Shown: positions 50,318 to 60,159, counted from the first letter of the stretch. The stretch: 64,000 bases of DNA from DATJGR01 sp041739525 (GCA_041739525.1 JBGSNQ010000096.1:1-64000); one strand, 5' to 3'. Notes: generated from the letters alone by a model not told the origin. Numbers and translations are program-made.

Positions 50318-51346
50318 TTACGGCAACTGCAGAAGCCGATTCACATCCGTTCCATCGAGCTCGAGTAGCGCTTCCGGCTCGCCCTTCAAATAGCGATCCA
50401 GAAACGCGATGACATAACGATCGATCGCGGCCGCGTTCGGCTGGTCCTCCAAACACGCAGCGACGTCGGGCTGACCGAGGCAGAGGAGATTCGTCCATTC
50501 GAAATCCAATTGGGAAACGCCTTTGAGTTCGACCAGGTATTTCGGTGACGACGTCATTCGGTAGGCTTCGTCTTCAACTTCGAGCCTGCGCTTGTCCCAC
50601 TCGAGCCACGCCGTCTGATACATCACTGCCACGCCCATCTGAGTAAGCATGCCTCGTGCAAGAAATGGCTCGACGAACGGAGAGAGTGCGATCACTGCTT
50701 TCACTTCGCGTGTTTTCCACGACGGCCATCCGCCGGCCATTCCGATGACGGTGTAGCCACCGAGCGAATGCCCGACAAGACCAACGTTCGACGCATCGAG
50801 AATGGGGGCGAGCGCGGGATCCTGACCAACGAGACGTATGACGGCGCGCAAGTCGTCCAGGCGGTCGACCGCGCTATCGTCGCTCCACAGGTGAGGCGCC
50901 AGGAACCACTTGTTGGAGCTGAGTGGCCAGAGGCTGTCGCTGCCGATCGGGCATCCGGCGTCCCGATGATCCGGCGCGGCCACCACATAGCCGTGGCGCG
51001 CCAACTCCTCGGTGATGAAGATCGATTGCAGCGCACAACCGCCGAACTCGTGCGAAAACAAGACGAGCGGTATGGGCGGACACGCGCCGAGAGGCGGTGA
51101 ATCTACGGCGACCCGCCCCGCGTGTCCGGATCGCGAATACGCCATGGGACGCTCGGGCTCGGACGCGGGATACCACACCGCGACCTTGCGCCCATCTTCG
51201 AGAGCGAGCACCCGATAGCCCGCGGAATGTATTGCATCGCAGTGGAGCAGGAGCGGGGCGCCCGACGCGAGCGTATTCGCCGCGACGAGGACCGCCAGCA
51301 CCAGGCACCAACGGACTGCTAGAGGGGAAGCGCCGAATGTTGGCAT
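50318..51346 (-). CDS. Exported alpha/beta hydrolase (PAF-acetylhydrolase-like)
   Basis: A 342-residue secreted hydrolase. It has a signal peptide in the first 30 residues (WCLVLAVLVAANTLASGAP). The pattern IPLVLFSHEFGGCALQSIFITEELARHGYVVAAPDHRDAG and the nucleophile GHSLGGYTVIG belong to the PAF-acetylhydrolase/dienelactone group. Cysteines near residue 35, 87, 104 and 131 could form disulfides in the periplasm. The substrate is unknown. Confidence 0.85.
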   Translation of the reverse strand: MPTFGASPLAVRWCLVLAVLVAANTLASGAPLLLHCDAIHSAGYRVLALEDGRKVAVWYPASEPERPMAYSRSGHAGRVAVDSPPLGACPPIPLVLFSHEFGGCALQSIFITEELARHGYVVAAPDHRDAGCPIGSDSLWPLSSNKWFLAPHLWSDDSAVDRLDDLRAVIRLVGQDPALAPILDASNVGLVGHSLGGYTVIGMAGGWPSWKTREVKAVIALSPFVEPFLARGMLTQMGVAVMYQTAWLEWDKRRLEVEDEAYRMTSSPKYLVELKGVSQLDFEWTNLLCLGQPDVAACLEDQPNAAAIDRYVIAFLDRYLKGEPEALLELDGTDVNRLLQLP

Positions 51347-51463
51347 CTCATCGGTCCAGCAAGATCGAGCGTTTTCGACCGTGGAACGAGGGTCACGTTA
51401 CTCCGACGGACGCGATCCTCAGTAGTGCTGCCGGCGGATCATGGCGCGTTTCTCGCGAGCCCA

Positions 51464-52264
51464 CTAGCGACCGCGATAATGCGGCTTGCGTCGTTCCGCG
51501 AACGCGCGCAACGATTCCTCCGCGTCGAGCTTCGCCCGACGCGCGATGCCACCGTATCGCGTTTCATTCGCGGACGCCTCGGCGAAGCTCGCTTCGAGTC
51601 CCGCCTGGATCGCGCGCTTCGTGACACGCACGGCTGCCGGCGGCAGGTAGCAGATGCGATCGGCCAGTTCGTTTGCGGTCGTCAACAGCTGATCGCTTGG
51701 CACCAGCCGGTCGAGCAGGCCGATTCGATACGCTTCGTCGGCATCTACCCGGCGGCTCGTGAGCGACAGATCCATCGCGCGGCTCAGGCCGACGATGCGC
51801 GCGAGCAGAAACGACATGCCGCCTTCGGGCGGCAGTGAGCGTTCCTGAAATACCGTGACGAAACGGCTGTCGGGACAGCCCACGCGCATGTCGCACGCGA
51901 GTGCCAGCGAGAAGCCGGCGCCGGCGGCCACGCCGTTCACTGCCGCGATCATCGGTTTGTCTACGCCATACAACGCCTTGCCCTGTTTGCTGATCCACGA
52001 CTCCTCGTCGAGCAGATCGTTCAGCGGTCTGTCGCCATCGTCGGGCGGCGGGCCCTGCAGGTCTGCGCCGCTGCAGAAGCCGCGCCCGGCACCGGTCCAG
52101 ATGGCCACCCAGATGTCGTCGTCCGCATGAATACGTGCAATCGCGTCGAGCAGATCGACCTTGTCGTTCTGATCGATCGCGTTCAGTCGCTCCGGTTTGT
52201 TCAACGTCAGCGTGGCAACGTGGCGGTCGCGGTCGAGGTCGAAGGTCAAATGACGGTAGGTCAT
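51464..52264 (-). CDS. Enoyl-CoA hydratase/isomerase
   Basis: A 266-residue crotonase-fold enzyme. It has TLNKPERLNAIDQ, the oxyanion segment AIWTGAGRGFCSGADLQG and VNGVAAGAGFSLALACDMRVG, and a Glu in the second site (ERSLPPEGGMSFLLARIVG). The ATG at 52264 starts MTYRHLTFDLD; earlier codons up to 52309 are not family-like. It hydrates or isomerises an enoyl-CoA. It is divergent from the acetolactate-synthase-like gene. Confidence 0.92.
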   Translation of the reverse strand: MTYRHLTFDLDRDRHVATLTLNKPERLNAIDQNDKVDLLDAIARIHADDDIWVAIWTGAGRGFCSGADLQGPPPDDGDRPLNDLLDEESWISKQGKALYGVDKPMIAAVNGVAAGAGFSLALACDMRVGCPDSRFVTVFQERSLPPEGGMSFLLARIVGLSRAMDLSLTSRRVDADEAYRIGLLDRLVPSDQLLTTANELADRICYLPPAAVRVTKRAIQAGLEASFAEASANETRYGGIARRAKLDAEESLRAFAERRKPHYRGR

Positions 52265-52374
52265 GGCGAACTCTTGGGATCGATCGTTCGACACTACCAC
52301 ACGCATCATTGCGGTCCAGGAGGATGCACGTTGCGCTGCTAAGATGAGGCGGCCGAGAAACCCGAGGTGGCTTC

Positions 52375-54027
52375 ATGAAAGCGTCCGACTTGTTCGTCCG
52401 GTGTCTCGAGGAAGAAGGCGTCGAGTACATCTTCGGCGTGCCAGGGGAGGAGAACGCCGACTTCATGATGTCCCTCGAACGCTCGACCAAAATCCGGTTC
52501 GTTCTCACCCGCCATGAACAAGGTGCGGCATTCATGGCGGAGACTTACGGCAAGCTCACCGGCAATCCGGCGGGCTGTCTCGGAACGCTCGGCCCGGGCG
52601 CGACCAATCTCATCACAGGCGTGGCAGATGCCGACATGGACCACGCGCCGATGCTCGTGCTCACGGGACAGGGCTCGACGCGTCGGCTGCACAAGGAATC
52701 GCACCAGGTGATGGACGTGGTCGGCATGTTCGAGCCCGTTACGAAGTGGGCATCGAGCGTACGACACCCGGATAACATTCCCGAGATGGTGCGCAAGGCG
52801 GTGCGTGTTGCGCGAACCGAAAAACCCGGTGCCGTGTTGATCGAACTGCCGGAAGATCTCGCCAAGCAGCAGACCGATGGAAAGCCGTTGCCGGTACACA
52901 GGTTCCGCCGGGCAGTGACGGACGACAAGGTTGTCGATCGGGCGTTCGATCTCATCCGTAAATCGAAGGGACCGATCATCATCGCCGGCAACGGCTGCAT
53001 TCGTCGTCGCGCCAGCAAACAGCTGCGGCTGCTCTGCGAGAAGACGGGTATAGGTGTGGTGAGCACGTTCATGGCGAAGGGCTGCGTCGACATGGACGCC
53101 GACTACTGCCTGTACACGGTGGGGCTCGGCACGCGCGACCGCATGAATCTGGTGATCGACGATGCGGATCTCGTCATCACGCTCGGACTCGACATGGTCG
53201 AATACCATCCGCGTTTGTGGAATCCGGCCGGCGACAAGGTGGTGATCCACGCCGACTTTCTGCCGGCGGAGATCGACGATCGCTACATGCCGCGCGTCGA
53301 ACTCGTTGGCGATCTGGCGCATTCACTGTGGATGCTGAATCAGCGCGCCGATGCGAACGGCAAGTTCTCGTTCGACCTGGCCCAACAGCGCCAGATGCGC
53401 CGGGAAATGCAGGAGGACATCGCCGAATACTCCGCCGATGACACTGACGGATTGATTCGGCCGCAAAAAGCGCTGTGGGACGTGCGTCAGGCAATGGGAC
53501 CGCACGACGTGCTGCTGTCCGATGTCGGCGCCCACAAGATGTGGATCGCGCGGCTTTACCCGTGCCATGAGCCGAACACATGCCTCATTCCAAACGGCTT
53601 CTGTTCGATGGGCGGCGCGCTGCCGGGTGCGATCGCCGCGTCGCTGGTCTTTCCGGATCGACGCATCATTGCGATTGCCGGCGACGGCGGATTCATGATG
53701 AACGTGCAGGAAATGGAAACCGCGCGACGTTTGAACAGCCGTATCGTGGTGATGGTGTGGGAAGACGGCGGTTATGGATTGATCCAGTGGAAACAGTCGA
53801 ACGAGTTCGGACGCCACACCAACCTCGCGTTCGGAAATCCCGACTGGTTGCAGCTCGCAAACGCATTTGGCTGGAACGGTCATGTCTGCAAGAAGAGCAA
53901 AGACCTGCGAGGCGTGCTCGAAGCAGCGTTCACTGAAGACGGACCAAGCCTCGTCGTAGTTCCGATCGACTACAGAGAGAACCAGCTGCTTACGAAGAAA
54001 CTCGGAGAACTCACGTGCAAGAACTAG
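52375..54027 (+). CDS. Acetolactate-synthase-like ThDP enzyme
   Basis: A 550-residue three-domain thiamine-diphosphate enzyme. The catalytic Glu is E48 in LTRHEQGAAFMAETYGK, and the ThDP/Mg motif is AIAGDGGFMMNVQEMETARRLNSRIVVMVWEDGGYG. The sequence resembles AlsS-type acetolactate synthases, but no small regulatory subunit is near, so it is probably catabolic or another 2-oxoacid ligase. Its stop lies 13 bases inside the next gene, an aldehyde dehydrogenase, hinting at a product-to-acid route. Confidence 0.88.
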   Translation: MKASDLFVRCLEEEGVEYIFGVPGEENADFMMSLERSTKIRFVLTRHEQGAAFMAETYGKLTGNPAGCLGTLGPGATNLITGVADADMDHAPMLVLTGQGSTRRLHKESHQVMDVVGMFEPVTKWASSVRHPDNIPEMVRKAVRVARTEKPGAVLIELPEDLAKQQTDGKPLPVHRFRRAVTDDKVVDRAFDLIRKSKGPIIIAGNGCIRRRASKQLRLLCEKTGIGVVSTFMAKGCVDMDADYCLYTVGLGTRDRMNLVIDDADLVITLGLDMVEYHPRLWNPAGDKVVIHADFLPAEIDDRYMPRVELVGDLAHSLWMLNQRADANGKFSFDLAQQRQMRREMQEDIAEYSADDTDGLIRPQKALWDVRQAMGPHDVLLSDVGAHKMWIARLYPCHEPNTCLIPNGFCSMGGALPGAIAASLVFPDRRIIAIAGDGGFMMNVQEMETARRLNSRIVVMVWEDGGYGLIQWKQSNEFGRHTNLAFGNPDWLQLANAFGWNGHVCKKSKDLRGVLEAAFTEDGPSLVVVPIDYRENQLLTKKLGELTCKN

Positions 54028-55469
54028 CGCTAAGGGCCAAACACTGGGGATTGATGCTCGAGAGCAGCGCCGCGGCTGCCAACCCGATCAAAGTGGTTGC
54101 GCCATACGACGGCGCGCCGATTGCGACGGTGGACACCGCCGGACCAAAGCACGCCGAGGATGCGTTGACAGCGGCCTACGCGCTGTATCGAAATCGCGGC
54201 GGTTGGCTGCGGTTGCATCAACGCGCTGCCATTCTCGAACGCCTTGCAGTACTGATGAGCGAACACCAGGAGGTGCTCGCATTGGAAGCGGCCCGCGAAG
54301 GCGGCAAGCCGCTTGTTGATTCACGCGTCGAGGTCACGCGCGCCATCGACGGCGTGCGACTCTGCATCGAACACATTCGCGGCCACGCCGGTGACGTGAT
54401 ACCGATGGGAACCACGGCGGCGGCCGCTGGACGCGTCGCATTCACGCAGAAGGAGCCGATCGGTGTCGTTGTGGCGGTGAGCGCGTTCAACCACCCCCTC
54501 AACCTGATCGTTCATCAGGTACTTGCGGCGGTCGCAGCGGGTTGCCCGGTGATCGTCAAACCGGCGAGCACCACACCGCTGTCGTGTTTGCGCCTCGTGG
54601 CGTTGCTGCGCGAAGCCGGCTTGCCGGCCGGCTGGTGTCAGGTGGCCGTGTGTGGCCGTGCTGTGGCCGAGCAACTGGTCACCGATCGCCGCGTGGCGTT
54701 CTTCAGCTTCATCGGTAGCGGCGAAGTAGGTTGGGCGCTGCGTTCGAAGCTCGCGCCTGGTACACGTTGTGCGCTGGAACACGGCGGCGTTGCACCCGTG
54801 ATCATCGGGCCGAATGCAGATCTGGAGTTGTCGATCAACGCCGTTCTGAAGGGCGGCTTCTATCACGCAGGTCAGGTCTGCGTGTCCGTGCAGCGCGTGT
54901 ATGTTCCGCGCGCGCAAGCGCGCGACTGGGCACAGGCGTTGGCGGATCGCGCGAAGCGATTGAAGATCGGTGATCCCACCGATGCTGCCACCGAGGTCGG
55001 TCCGCTGATTCAACACGGCGAAACGAAGCGTATTCACGAATGGGTGGTGGCAGCGGTAGAGGCGGGCGCGGAACGGTTGTGCGGTGGCGACCCCATGAGC
55101 CCGAGTACCTATCCCGCAACCGTGTTGCTCGATCCGCCGCTCGATACCGACGTCAGCCGAAAGGAGATCTTCGGTCCCGTGGTTTGCGTCTACGGATACG
55201 ACGACATCGATCAGGCTTTTACCTTGGCGAACGCTCTGCCGTTTTCGTTCCAGGCCGCGATCTTCACGCGTGATCTCGATGCTGCTTTGCGCGGCTTCAA
55301 ACATCTCGATGCGTCCGCGGTGATGGTCAACGATCACACCGCGTTTCGTGTCGACGGTATGCCGTTCGCCGGACTGCGCGAGTCCGGTCTCGGCGTAGGA
55401 GGCATCCCGCACACGATCGACGACATGCAGATCGACAAGATGATGGTCATCAAGTCGGCGCTCCTGTGA
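54015..55469 (+). CDS. Aldehyde dehydrogenase family protein
   Basis: A 484-residue NAD(P)-dependent ALDH. The Asn of the oxyanion hole is in VSAFNHPLNLIVHQV, the base Glu in CALEHGGVAPVII, and the nucleophile Cys in GGFYHAGQVCVSVQRVYVP. HGG replaces the more usual LGG near the Glu. The start is GTG at 54015, with GGAG eight bases upstream; ATG at 54054 is possible. It overlaps the preceding ThDP-enzyme gene. It oxidises an aldehyde, perhaps one made by that enzyme. Confidence 0.88.
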   Translation: MQELALRAKHWGLMLESSAAAANPIKVVAPYDGAPIATVDTAGPKHAEDALTAAYALYRNRGGWLRLHQRAAILERLAVLMSEHQEVLALEAAREGGKPLVDSRVEVTRAIDGVRLCIEHIRGHAGDVIPMGTTAAAAGRVAFTQKEPIGVVVAVSAFNHPLNLIVHQVLAAVAAGCPVIVKPASTTPLSCLRLVALLREAGLPAGWCQVAVCGRAVAEQLVTDRRVAFFSFIGSGEVGWALRSKLAPGTRCALEHGGVAPVIIGPNADLELSINAVLKGGFYHAGQVCVSVQRVYVPRAQARDWAQALADRAKRLKIGDPTDAATEVGPLIQHGETKRIHEWVVAAVEAGAERLCGGDPMSPSTYPATVLLDPPLDTDVSRKEIFGPVVCVYGYDDIDQAFTLANALPFSFQAAIFTRDLDAALRGFKHLDASAVMVNDHTAFRVDGMPFAGLRESGLGVGGIPHTIDDMQIDKMMVIKSALL

Positions 55470-55500
55470 GGAATGCAACTGCAGCTAAAAAGATCTGATA

Positions 55501-55520
55501 AACAGTAACTTATAGCTGTT
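55501..55520 (+). promoter_or_regulatory. AT-rich symmetric site upstream of folE
   Basis: AACAG (55501-55505) and CTGTT (55516-55520) are inverted in a locally AT-rich block (55480-55540) that contrasts with the GC-rich surroundings. It lies about 190 bases before the folE start. A promoter or operator is likely, but no consensus -35/-10 pair is clear. Confidence 0.35.
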
Positions 55521-55708
55521 ACCTTACATTCGATCTAGCAGTGAGAGAGGCGTGCTGGTCGACCGGGTGTCGCCTGTCGAGCTGCACGAAACAACCCGAT
55601 ACCGATTACTTGGGCATTGCAGCCGGTTCATTTCACGCGGAGTGAGCGCGCTTGCCCGATCGAGTGTCGATATGCAGAGTAGACCGCTCACTAAAAAACG
55701 TGACCGAT

Positions 55709-56290
55709 ATGAAGGACGACAACAACGGCGATGTGCCCGATACGCGGACGCTGGCCGCGCACTATCGGGCGCTGATCAAAGGGCTTGGCGAAAATCCCGA
55801 TCGTGAAGGTCTGCTCGACACGCCGGAGCGCGCGGCGAAAGCCATGCAGTTCCTCACCCGGGGTTATTCGCAGAGTGTCGAAGACATCGTCAACGGCGCG
55901 TTGTTCGAATCGAAGATCGACGAGATCGTGATGGTGAAGGACATCGAGATGTACTCGCTGTGCGAACACCATCTGCTGCCGTTCATCGGGCGGTGCCACG
56001 TGGGCTATCTGCCGAACGGACGCGTGCTGGGGTTGTCGAAGGTGGCGCGTATCGTCGACATGTTCGCGCGACGGCTGCAGATCCAGGAACAGCTCACGCA
56101 GCAGATCGCGGAAGCGATCATGAACAGCGCCGGCGCTCGCGGTGTTGGAGTCATTATCGAAGCGCGCCATCTGTGCATGGCGATGCGTGGTGTCGAAAAG
56201 CAGAACTCCGTGATGAAAACCTCGGTGATGCTCGGCAGCTTCCGCGACAACGCGCCGACGCGTTCGGAATTCCTGCAGCTCATTGGCTGA
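55709..56290 (+). CDS. folE: GTP cyclohydrolase I
   Basis: A 193-residue FolE, the first enzyme of folate and pterin synthesis (GTP to dihydroneopterin triphosphate). The zinc ligands are C85 and H88 in SLCEHHLLPFIG and C156 in EARHLCMAMRG. The GLLDTPERAAKAMQFLTRGY segment and the C-terminal TRSEFLQLI are also typical. ATG at 55709 or GTG at 55700 can serve as start; neither has a strong ribosome site. No other folate gene is adjacent. Confidence 0.95.
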   Translation: MKDDNNGDVPDTRTLAAHYRALIKGLGENPDREGLLDTPERAAKAMQFLTRGYSQSVEDIVNGALFESKIDEIVMVKDIEMYSLCEHHLLPFIGRCHVGYLPNGRVLGLSKVARIVDMFARRLQIQEQLTQQIAEAIMNSAGARGVGVIIEARHLCMAMRGVEKQNSVMKTSVMLGSFRDNAPTRSEFLQLIG

Positions 56291-56309
56291 ACTATCCGAC
56301 CTCGAACTG

Positions 56310-56987
56310 ATGCGCATCCATCTCGATGCGCTGTACACCTACGACGCGAACGGGTGTATGTCGCACGTGAACGAAGCGCGTGGTCCGCGAGCGCCGCGGA
56401 TCTTCGTTGGGCGTACGGCGGTCGGTCACGAACTGCGCTGGCGATCCGACGTCCCTGAAGCGACGGTGTCTGCAATACGCGATCTGTTGGACCGGGAGCC
56501 GTCGGACGCGCCGCTCTCCCAACAACCGCATTGTGGTGACGCGATCGTGGCGTTGCTGGCGCAGGAAGGCCCCGTAGTGCGATTGTGGTCGGGTCCCGCG
56601 TACCGCATCGAGATGAAGGAGTTGCCGTCTGCACCGCTGGCGGTGCGCGTGACGGATGCAAACGCCGATCTGCTGCGCACGTTTCCGGATTGGCGCGACG
56701 AATTGAATGAACGGCAACCGTTCGTCGTTGCGGTGGAGAACGATGCGGCCGCCGCGTTGTGCTGCAGCGTTCGCATCACTTCCGCGGCGCATGCCGCAGG
56801 CGCTGAAACGTTGGCCGCAGCACGGCGCAGAGGAATGGCGTCGCAAGCCGTTGCCGGGTGGGCGAGGGCAGTGGATGAACTCGGCGCGATCGCGTTGTAC
56901 AGCACCTGGTGGGACAACCTCGCGTCGCAAGCGGTGGCGCGGCGACTCGGCATGAAGCTGATCGGCGTCGACTTTCACGTGACCTGA
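56310..56987 (+). CDS. GNAT-family acetyltransferase
   Basis: About 225 residues. The C-terminal half holds a GNAT core: AARRRGMASQAVAGWARAVDELGAIALYSTWWDNLASQAVARRLGMKLIG, which is acetyl-CoA motif A followed by motif B. The N-terminal 110 residues are less familiar. The ATG at 56310 is chosen; a TTG at 56283 within the folE end is an alternative. It is closely packed between folE and a methyltransferase, so it is probably cotranscribed with both. Confidence 0.8.
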   Translation: MRIHLDALYTYDANGCMSHVNEARGPRAPRIFVGRTAVGHELRWRSDVPEATVSAIRDLLDREPSDAPLSQQPHCGDAIVALLAQEGPVVRLWSGPAYRIEMKELPSAPLAVRVTDANADLLRTFPDWRDELNERQPFVVAVENDAAAALCCSVRITSAAHAAGAETLAAARRRGMASQAVAGWARAVDELGAIALYSTWWDNLASQAVARRLGMKLIGVDFHVT

Positions 56988-56997
56988 CGGAAGAGCA

Positions 56998-57786
56998 ATG
57001 GACTATCTCGAACACAATCGTCGCGCGTGGAATCGCGATTCCATCGCCGGCGAACGCTGGTCGATTCCGGTGACCGAAGACGAAATCGAAAGCGCGCGTC
57101 GCGGCGATTGGCAGGTGATCCTGACACCGGACAAACCGGTGCCGCGCGATTGGTTTGGCGAGTTGCGTGGGGCGCAGGTGTTGTGTCTCGCGTCGTCGGG
57201 CGGCCAGCAGGCACCCATACTCGCGGCGGCCGGTGCCAATGTCGTCAGCTTCGATTTGTCCGAGGAACAACTCGCGCGCGATCAGGAAGTGGCGATGCGC
57301 GACGGACTCGCACTTCGCTGCGTGCGTGGCGACATGGCGGACCTGTCGATGTTTCGCGATGCGGCGTTCGATCTGATTTTTCACGCGGTATCGAACGTGT
57401 TCGTACCGGACTTACGTCCAGTGTGGCGCGAGTGTCATCGAGTGTTGCGGCCCGGCGGCGTGCTGCTCGCCGGCTGCATGAATCCGGCGTTTTTTCTGTT
57501 CGATCACGACGAAGCCGAACGCACGGGAGTGCTGGTCGCGCGACATCGTTTGCCGTACAGCGAAGCGGGTGAGTCGATGTCGCCGCTATCCGATGAGCGG
57601 CGCGAACAGATTGCGAAGGGCGATGCGTTGCAGTTCAGCCATAGCCTGCAAGCACAGATCGGCGATCTGCTGAGCGCCGGGTTTCAGCTCACCGCGCTGT
57701 ACGAAGACCATTGGCAAGGCGCGTCGACTTCGCTCGACGCGCTGATGCCCACTTCGATTGCGATTCGCGCCGTCAGGCAGCCCTAG
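56998..57786 (+). CDS. Class I SAM methyltransferase
   Basis: A 262-residue methyltransferase of the Methyltransf_11 type. It starts YLEHNRRAWNRDSIAG. The SAM motif is GAQVLCLASSGGQQAPILAAAGANVVSFDLSEEQLARDQ, and then VRGDMADLSMFRDAAFDLIFHAVSNVFVPD and CHRVLRPGGVLLAGCMNP. The ATG at 56998 follows GGAAGAG. Proteins like this methylate small molecules; the acceptor is unknown. Confidence 0.88.
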   Translation: MDYLEHNRRAWNRDSIAGERWSIPVTEDEIESARRGDWQVILTPDKPVPRDWFGELRGAQVLCLASSGGQQAPILAAAGANVVSFDLSEEQLARDQEVAMRDGLALRCVRGDMADLSMFRDAAFDLIFHAVSNVFVPDLRPVWRECHRVLRPGGVLLAGCMNPAFFLFDHDEAERTGVLVARHRLPYSEAGESMSPLSDERREQIAKGDALQFSHSLQAQIGDLLSAGFQLTALYEDHWQGASTSLDALMPTSIAIRAVRQP

Positions 57787-57838
57787 CCGGACGTTGAAGG
57801 CGTGAGCGGAGTTTCAGCAACCCGCTACTAAAGCCGGA

Positions 57839-58963
57839 TCAGGCCGCGAACTTCTGCAGGTGATGGTCGGAGTTGCCGAACTGCGCGTCGATGACGAGCA
57901 GGCGCTTGAAGTAGTGGCCGATACGCAGTTCTTCGGTCATACCCATGCCGCCGTGCAACTGCACGGCATTTTCGCCGATGAACGTGCCGGCTTTGCCCAC
58001 CAGGTGCTTCAGCGCGTGGATAGTGCGTTGCGCGGTGTGTGTGCCTTGTGCTGCTTCGAGCGTTGCGCGGAACAGCAGCGACTTGCACTGCTCGTATTCC
58101 ATGAACATCTCGACCATACGGTGTTGCAGCACCTGGAACTCCGACAGCGCGTGGCCGAACTGCTGGCGTTGTGTCGTGTATTCCACGGTGTCCTTGTAGA
58201 GCACCTCCATCGCGCCGACCGCCTCTGCCGATAGCGCCAGAATGGCGTCGTTGGCGACCGCTTCGAGAATGGCAAAGCCGTTGCCCACTTCGCCGATCAG
58301 ACGATCGCGATCCACGCGCACGTTCGTCAGCTTCACTTCGGATGCGCGCAAACCGTCGACGGTGGGGTAGTTGTCGCGCTCCACGCCGTCTGCCTTCGCA
58401 TCGATCAGAAACAGCGAGATGCCGTTGCGATCGACCTGCCCGCCGGAGGTGCGCGCGGAGATGACGATGTAGTCGGCGGTTGCCGCATTCTGCACTACAG
58501 ACTTCGTGCCGTTCAGCAGGAAGCCGTTCGCTTCGGGCCGCGCCGTGGTGATCACGTCTTCGAGATCGAAGCGCGCCTGTTCTTCCGCATAACCGAACGC
58601 AAGTTGTTTGGTGCCGTCGATGACGCCGGGAAGGATCGCGTCCTTTACCGCTTTCGACGCGCCGCGCCGCAGCGCGCCGCCACCGAGCACTATGCTTGCG
58701 AGGTACGGTTCAACGACCAGACCTTTGCCGAACGCTTCCATCAGCAGCATGGTTTCGATCGGGCCTCCGCCGAATCCGCCGTCCGCTTCCGCAAACGGCA
58801 ATGCCAGCCAACCGAGGTCGGCGAAGGATTTCCAATGCGTTTTGGAGAAGCCTGGCTCCGCGTCGGTGACTTTCACGCGCGCCTCTAGGGAATAGTTGTC
58901 GGCCACGAAGCGCTCGACGCTGTCTCTCAGCAGTTGCTGCTCGGAACTCAAATCGAAATTCAT
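57839..58963 (-). CDS. Acyl-CoA dehydrogenase
   Basis: A 374-residue FAD enzyme. It has MNFDLSSEQQLLRDSVERFV, a middle domain, and the C-terminal GENAVQLHGGMGMTEELRIGHYFKRLLV. It lies 29 bases after another acyl-CoA dehydrogenase gene on the same strand. Such adjacent, unequal pairs form alpha2beta2 enzymes in steroid and long-chain acid degraders, with the catalytic base in only one subunit. This is an inference from the arrangement. Confidence 0.92.
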   Translation of the reverse strand: MNFDLSSEQQLLRDSVERFVADNYSLEARVKVTDAEPGFSKTHWKSFADLGWLALPFAEADGGFGGGPIETMLLMEAFGKGLVVEPYLASIVLGGGALRRGASKAVKDAILPGVIDGTKQLAFGYAEEQARFDLEDVITTARPEANGFLLNGTKSVVQNAATADYIVISARTSGGQVDRNGISLFLIDAKADGVERDNYPTVDGLRASEVKLTNVRVDRDRLIGEVGNGFAILEAVANDAILALSAEAVGAMEVLYKDTVEYTTQRQQFGHALSEFQVLQHRMVEMFMEYEQCKSLLFRATLEAAQGTHTAQRTIHALKHLVGKAGTFIGENAVQLHGGMGMTEELRIGHYFKRLLVIDAQFGNSDHHLQKFAA

Positions 58964-58992
58964 GTCATGTCTCTCTGTTCTGTTGCGCGCGC

Positions 58993-60159
58993 TTACTTCT
59001 TGCCGCTCTTGATGCCGAGCACGTTCTTCGCGATGACGTCTTTCTGCACTTCGCTCGCACCGCCGTAGATCGTGTAGGCACGGCTGCTGAGATAGCTCGC
59101 CATGCCGTTGCGTGCGAATTTCGGCCCAACCGGATGACCCCAGCCGGCCGAGTAAATGCCGCCGGCTTCGACCGTCAGCTTCGCGATGCGCTGCTGAATC
59201 TCCGTACCCTTCAGCTTCATGATCGACGACTCCGGCCCGAGCGCGCCGCCCGCTGACGCCGCGGCAAGGCTGCGCAGTTCGGTGAATTCGAGCGCCATCA
59301 GATCCACTTCCAGCGCCGCAACTTTCGCGCGAAACGCCGGTTCATCCATCAGCGAACCGTTGCCGCGCTTCACGCTGCGTGCCTGCTTCTTCAGGCTCTC
59401 GAGTGCAACGATGGAGCGCGATACGCCGGCGAGACCGGTGCGTTCGTGTTGCAGCAGACCTTTCGCATACGTCCAGCCTTTGCCTTCTTCGCCGATGCGA
59501 TTTTCGACGGGCACCTTCACGTCGTTGATGTGCACCATGTTCACGGTGTGGCTGCCGCCGAGCGTGATGATCGGCTTCACTTCGATGCCGGGTTGCTTCA
59601 TGGGGAACAGCAGGAAGGTGATGCCTTCCTGGCGTTTGCCGGTGTCTTCGGTGCGGGTGAGGCAGAAGATCCAGTCGGCCATGTGCGCAGCCGTGGTCCA
59701 GATCTTCGTGCCGTTGACGGTGTACGTCTTGCCGTCGGCGGAGAGTTCGGCTTTCGTCTTCAGCGCGGCGAGGTCGGAGCCGGCGCCCGGTTCGGAATAA
59801 CCCTGGCACCAGTTCACTTTGCGCGCGCGGATGTCGGGCAGAAAGCGATCCTGTTGTTCCTTCGAGCCGTAGCCCATGAGGATGGGTGCGAGCATGCCGA
59901 CGCCGAACGGCATGTCGAACGGCAACATCGCAATCGCGGTTTCCTGTTCCCAGATGTAGTGCTGCGTCGGCGTCCAACCCGGACCGCCGAACGCTTTCGG
60001 CCACTTCGGCACGTCCCAGCCGCCTTTGGCTTTCGCTTTTTCGAACCAGCCGAAGCGCCATTCGCCGTAGTCGGCACCGGGCTTGTACGCATTGGTGCGG
60101 AGGAAATCGCGCACGTCGTCGCGGAACGCGAGGTCGGCTGCGGAGAGGTCGATATCCAT
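58993..60159 (-). CDS. Acyl-CoA dehydrogenase (first of a pair)
   Basis: A 388-residue acyl-CoA dehydrogenase. Marks are WPKAFGGPGWTPTQHYIWEQE, CQGYSEPGAGSDLAALKTKAE, IWTTAAHMADWIFCLTRT and a C-terminal YTIYGGASEVQKDVIAKNVLG. It is divergent from a TetR gene with a symmetric site between, so it is probably repressed by that TetR and induced by an acyl-CoA. Together with the next gene it may form a heteromeric dehydrogenase. Confidence 0.93.
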   Translation of the reverse strand: MDIDLSAADLAFRDDVRDFLRTNAYKPGADYGEWRFGWFEKAKAKGGWDVPKWPKAFGGPGWTPTQHYIWEQETAIAMLPFDMPFGVGMLAPILMGYGSKEQQDRFLPDIRARKVNWCQGYSEPGAGSDLAALKTKAELSADGKTYTVNGTKIWTTAAHMADWIFCLTRTEDTGKRQEGITFLLFPMKQPGIEVKPIITLGGSHTVNMVHINDVKVPVENRIGEEGKGWTYAKGLLQHERTGLAGVSRSIVALESLKKQARSVKRGNGSLMDEPAFRAKVAALEVDLMALEFTELRSLAAASAGGALGPESSIMKLKGTEIQQRIAKLTVEAGGIYSAGWGHPVGPKFARNGMASYLSSRAYTIYGGASEVQKDVIAKNVLGIKSGKK

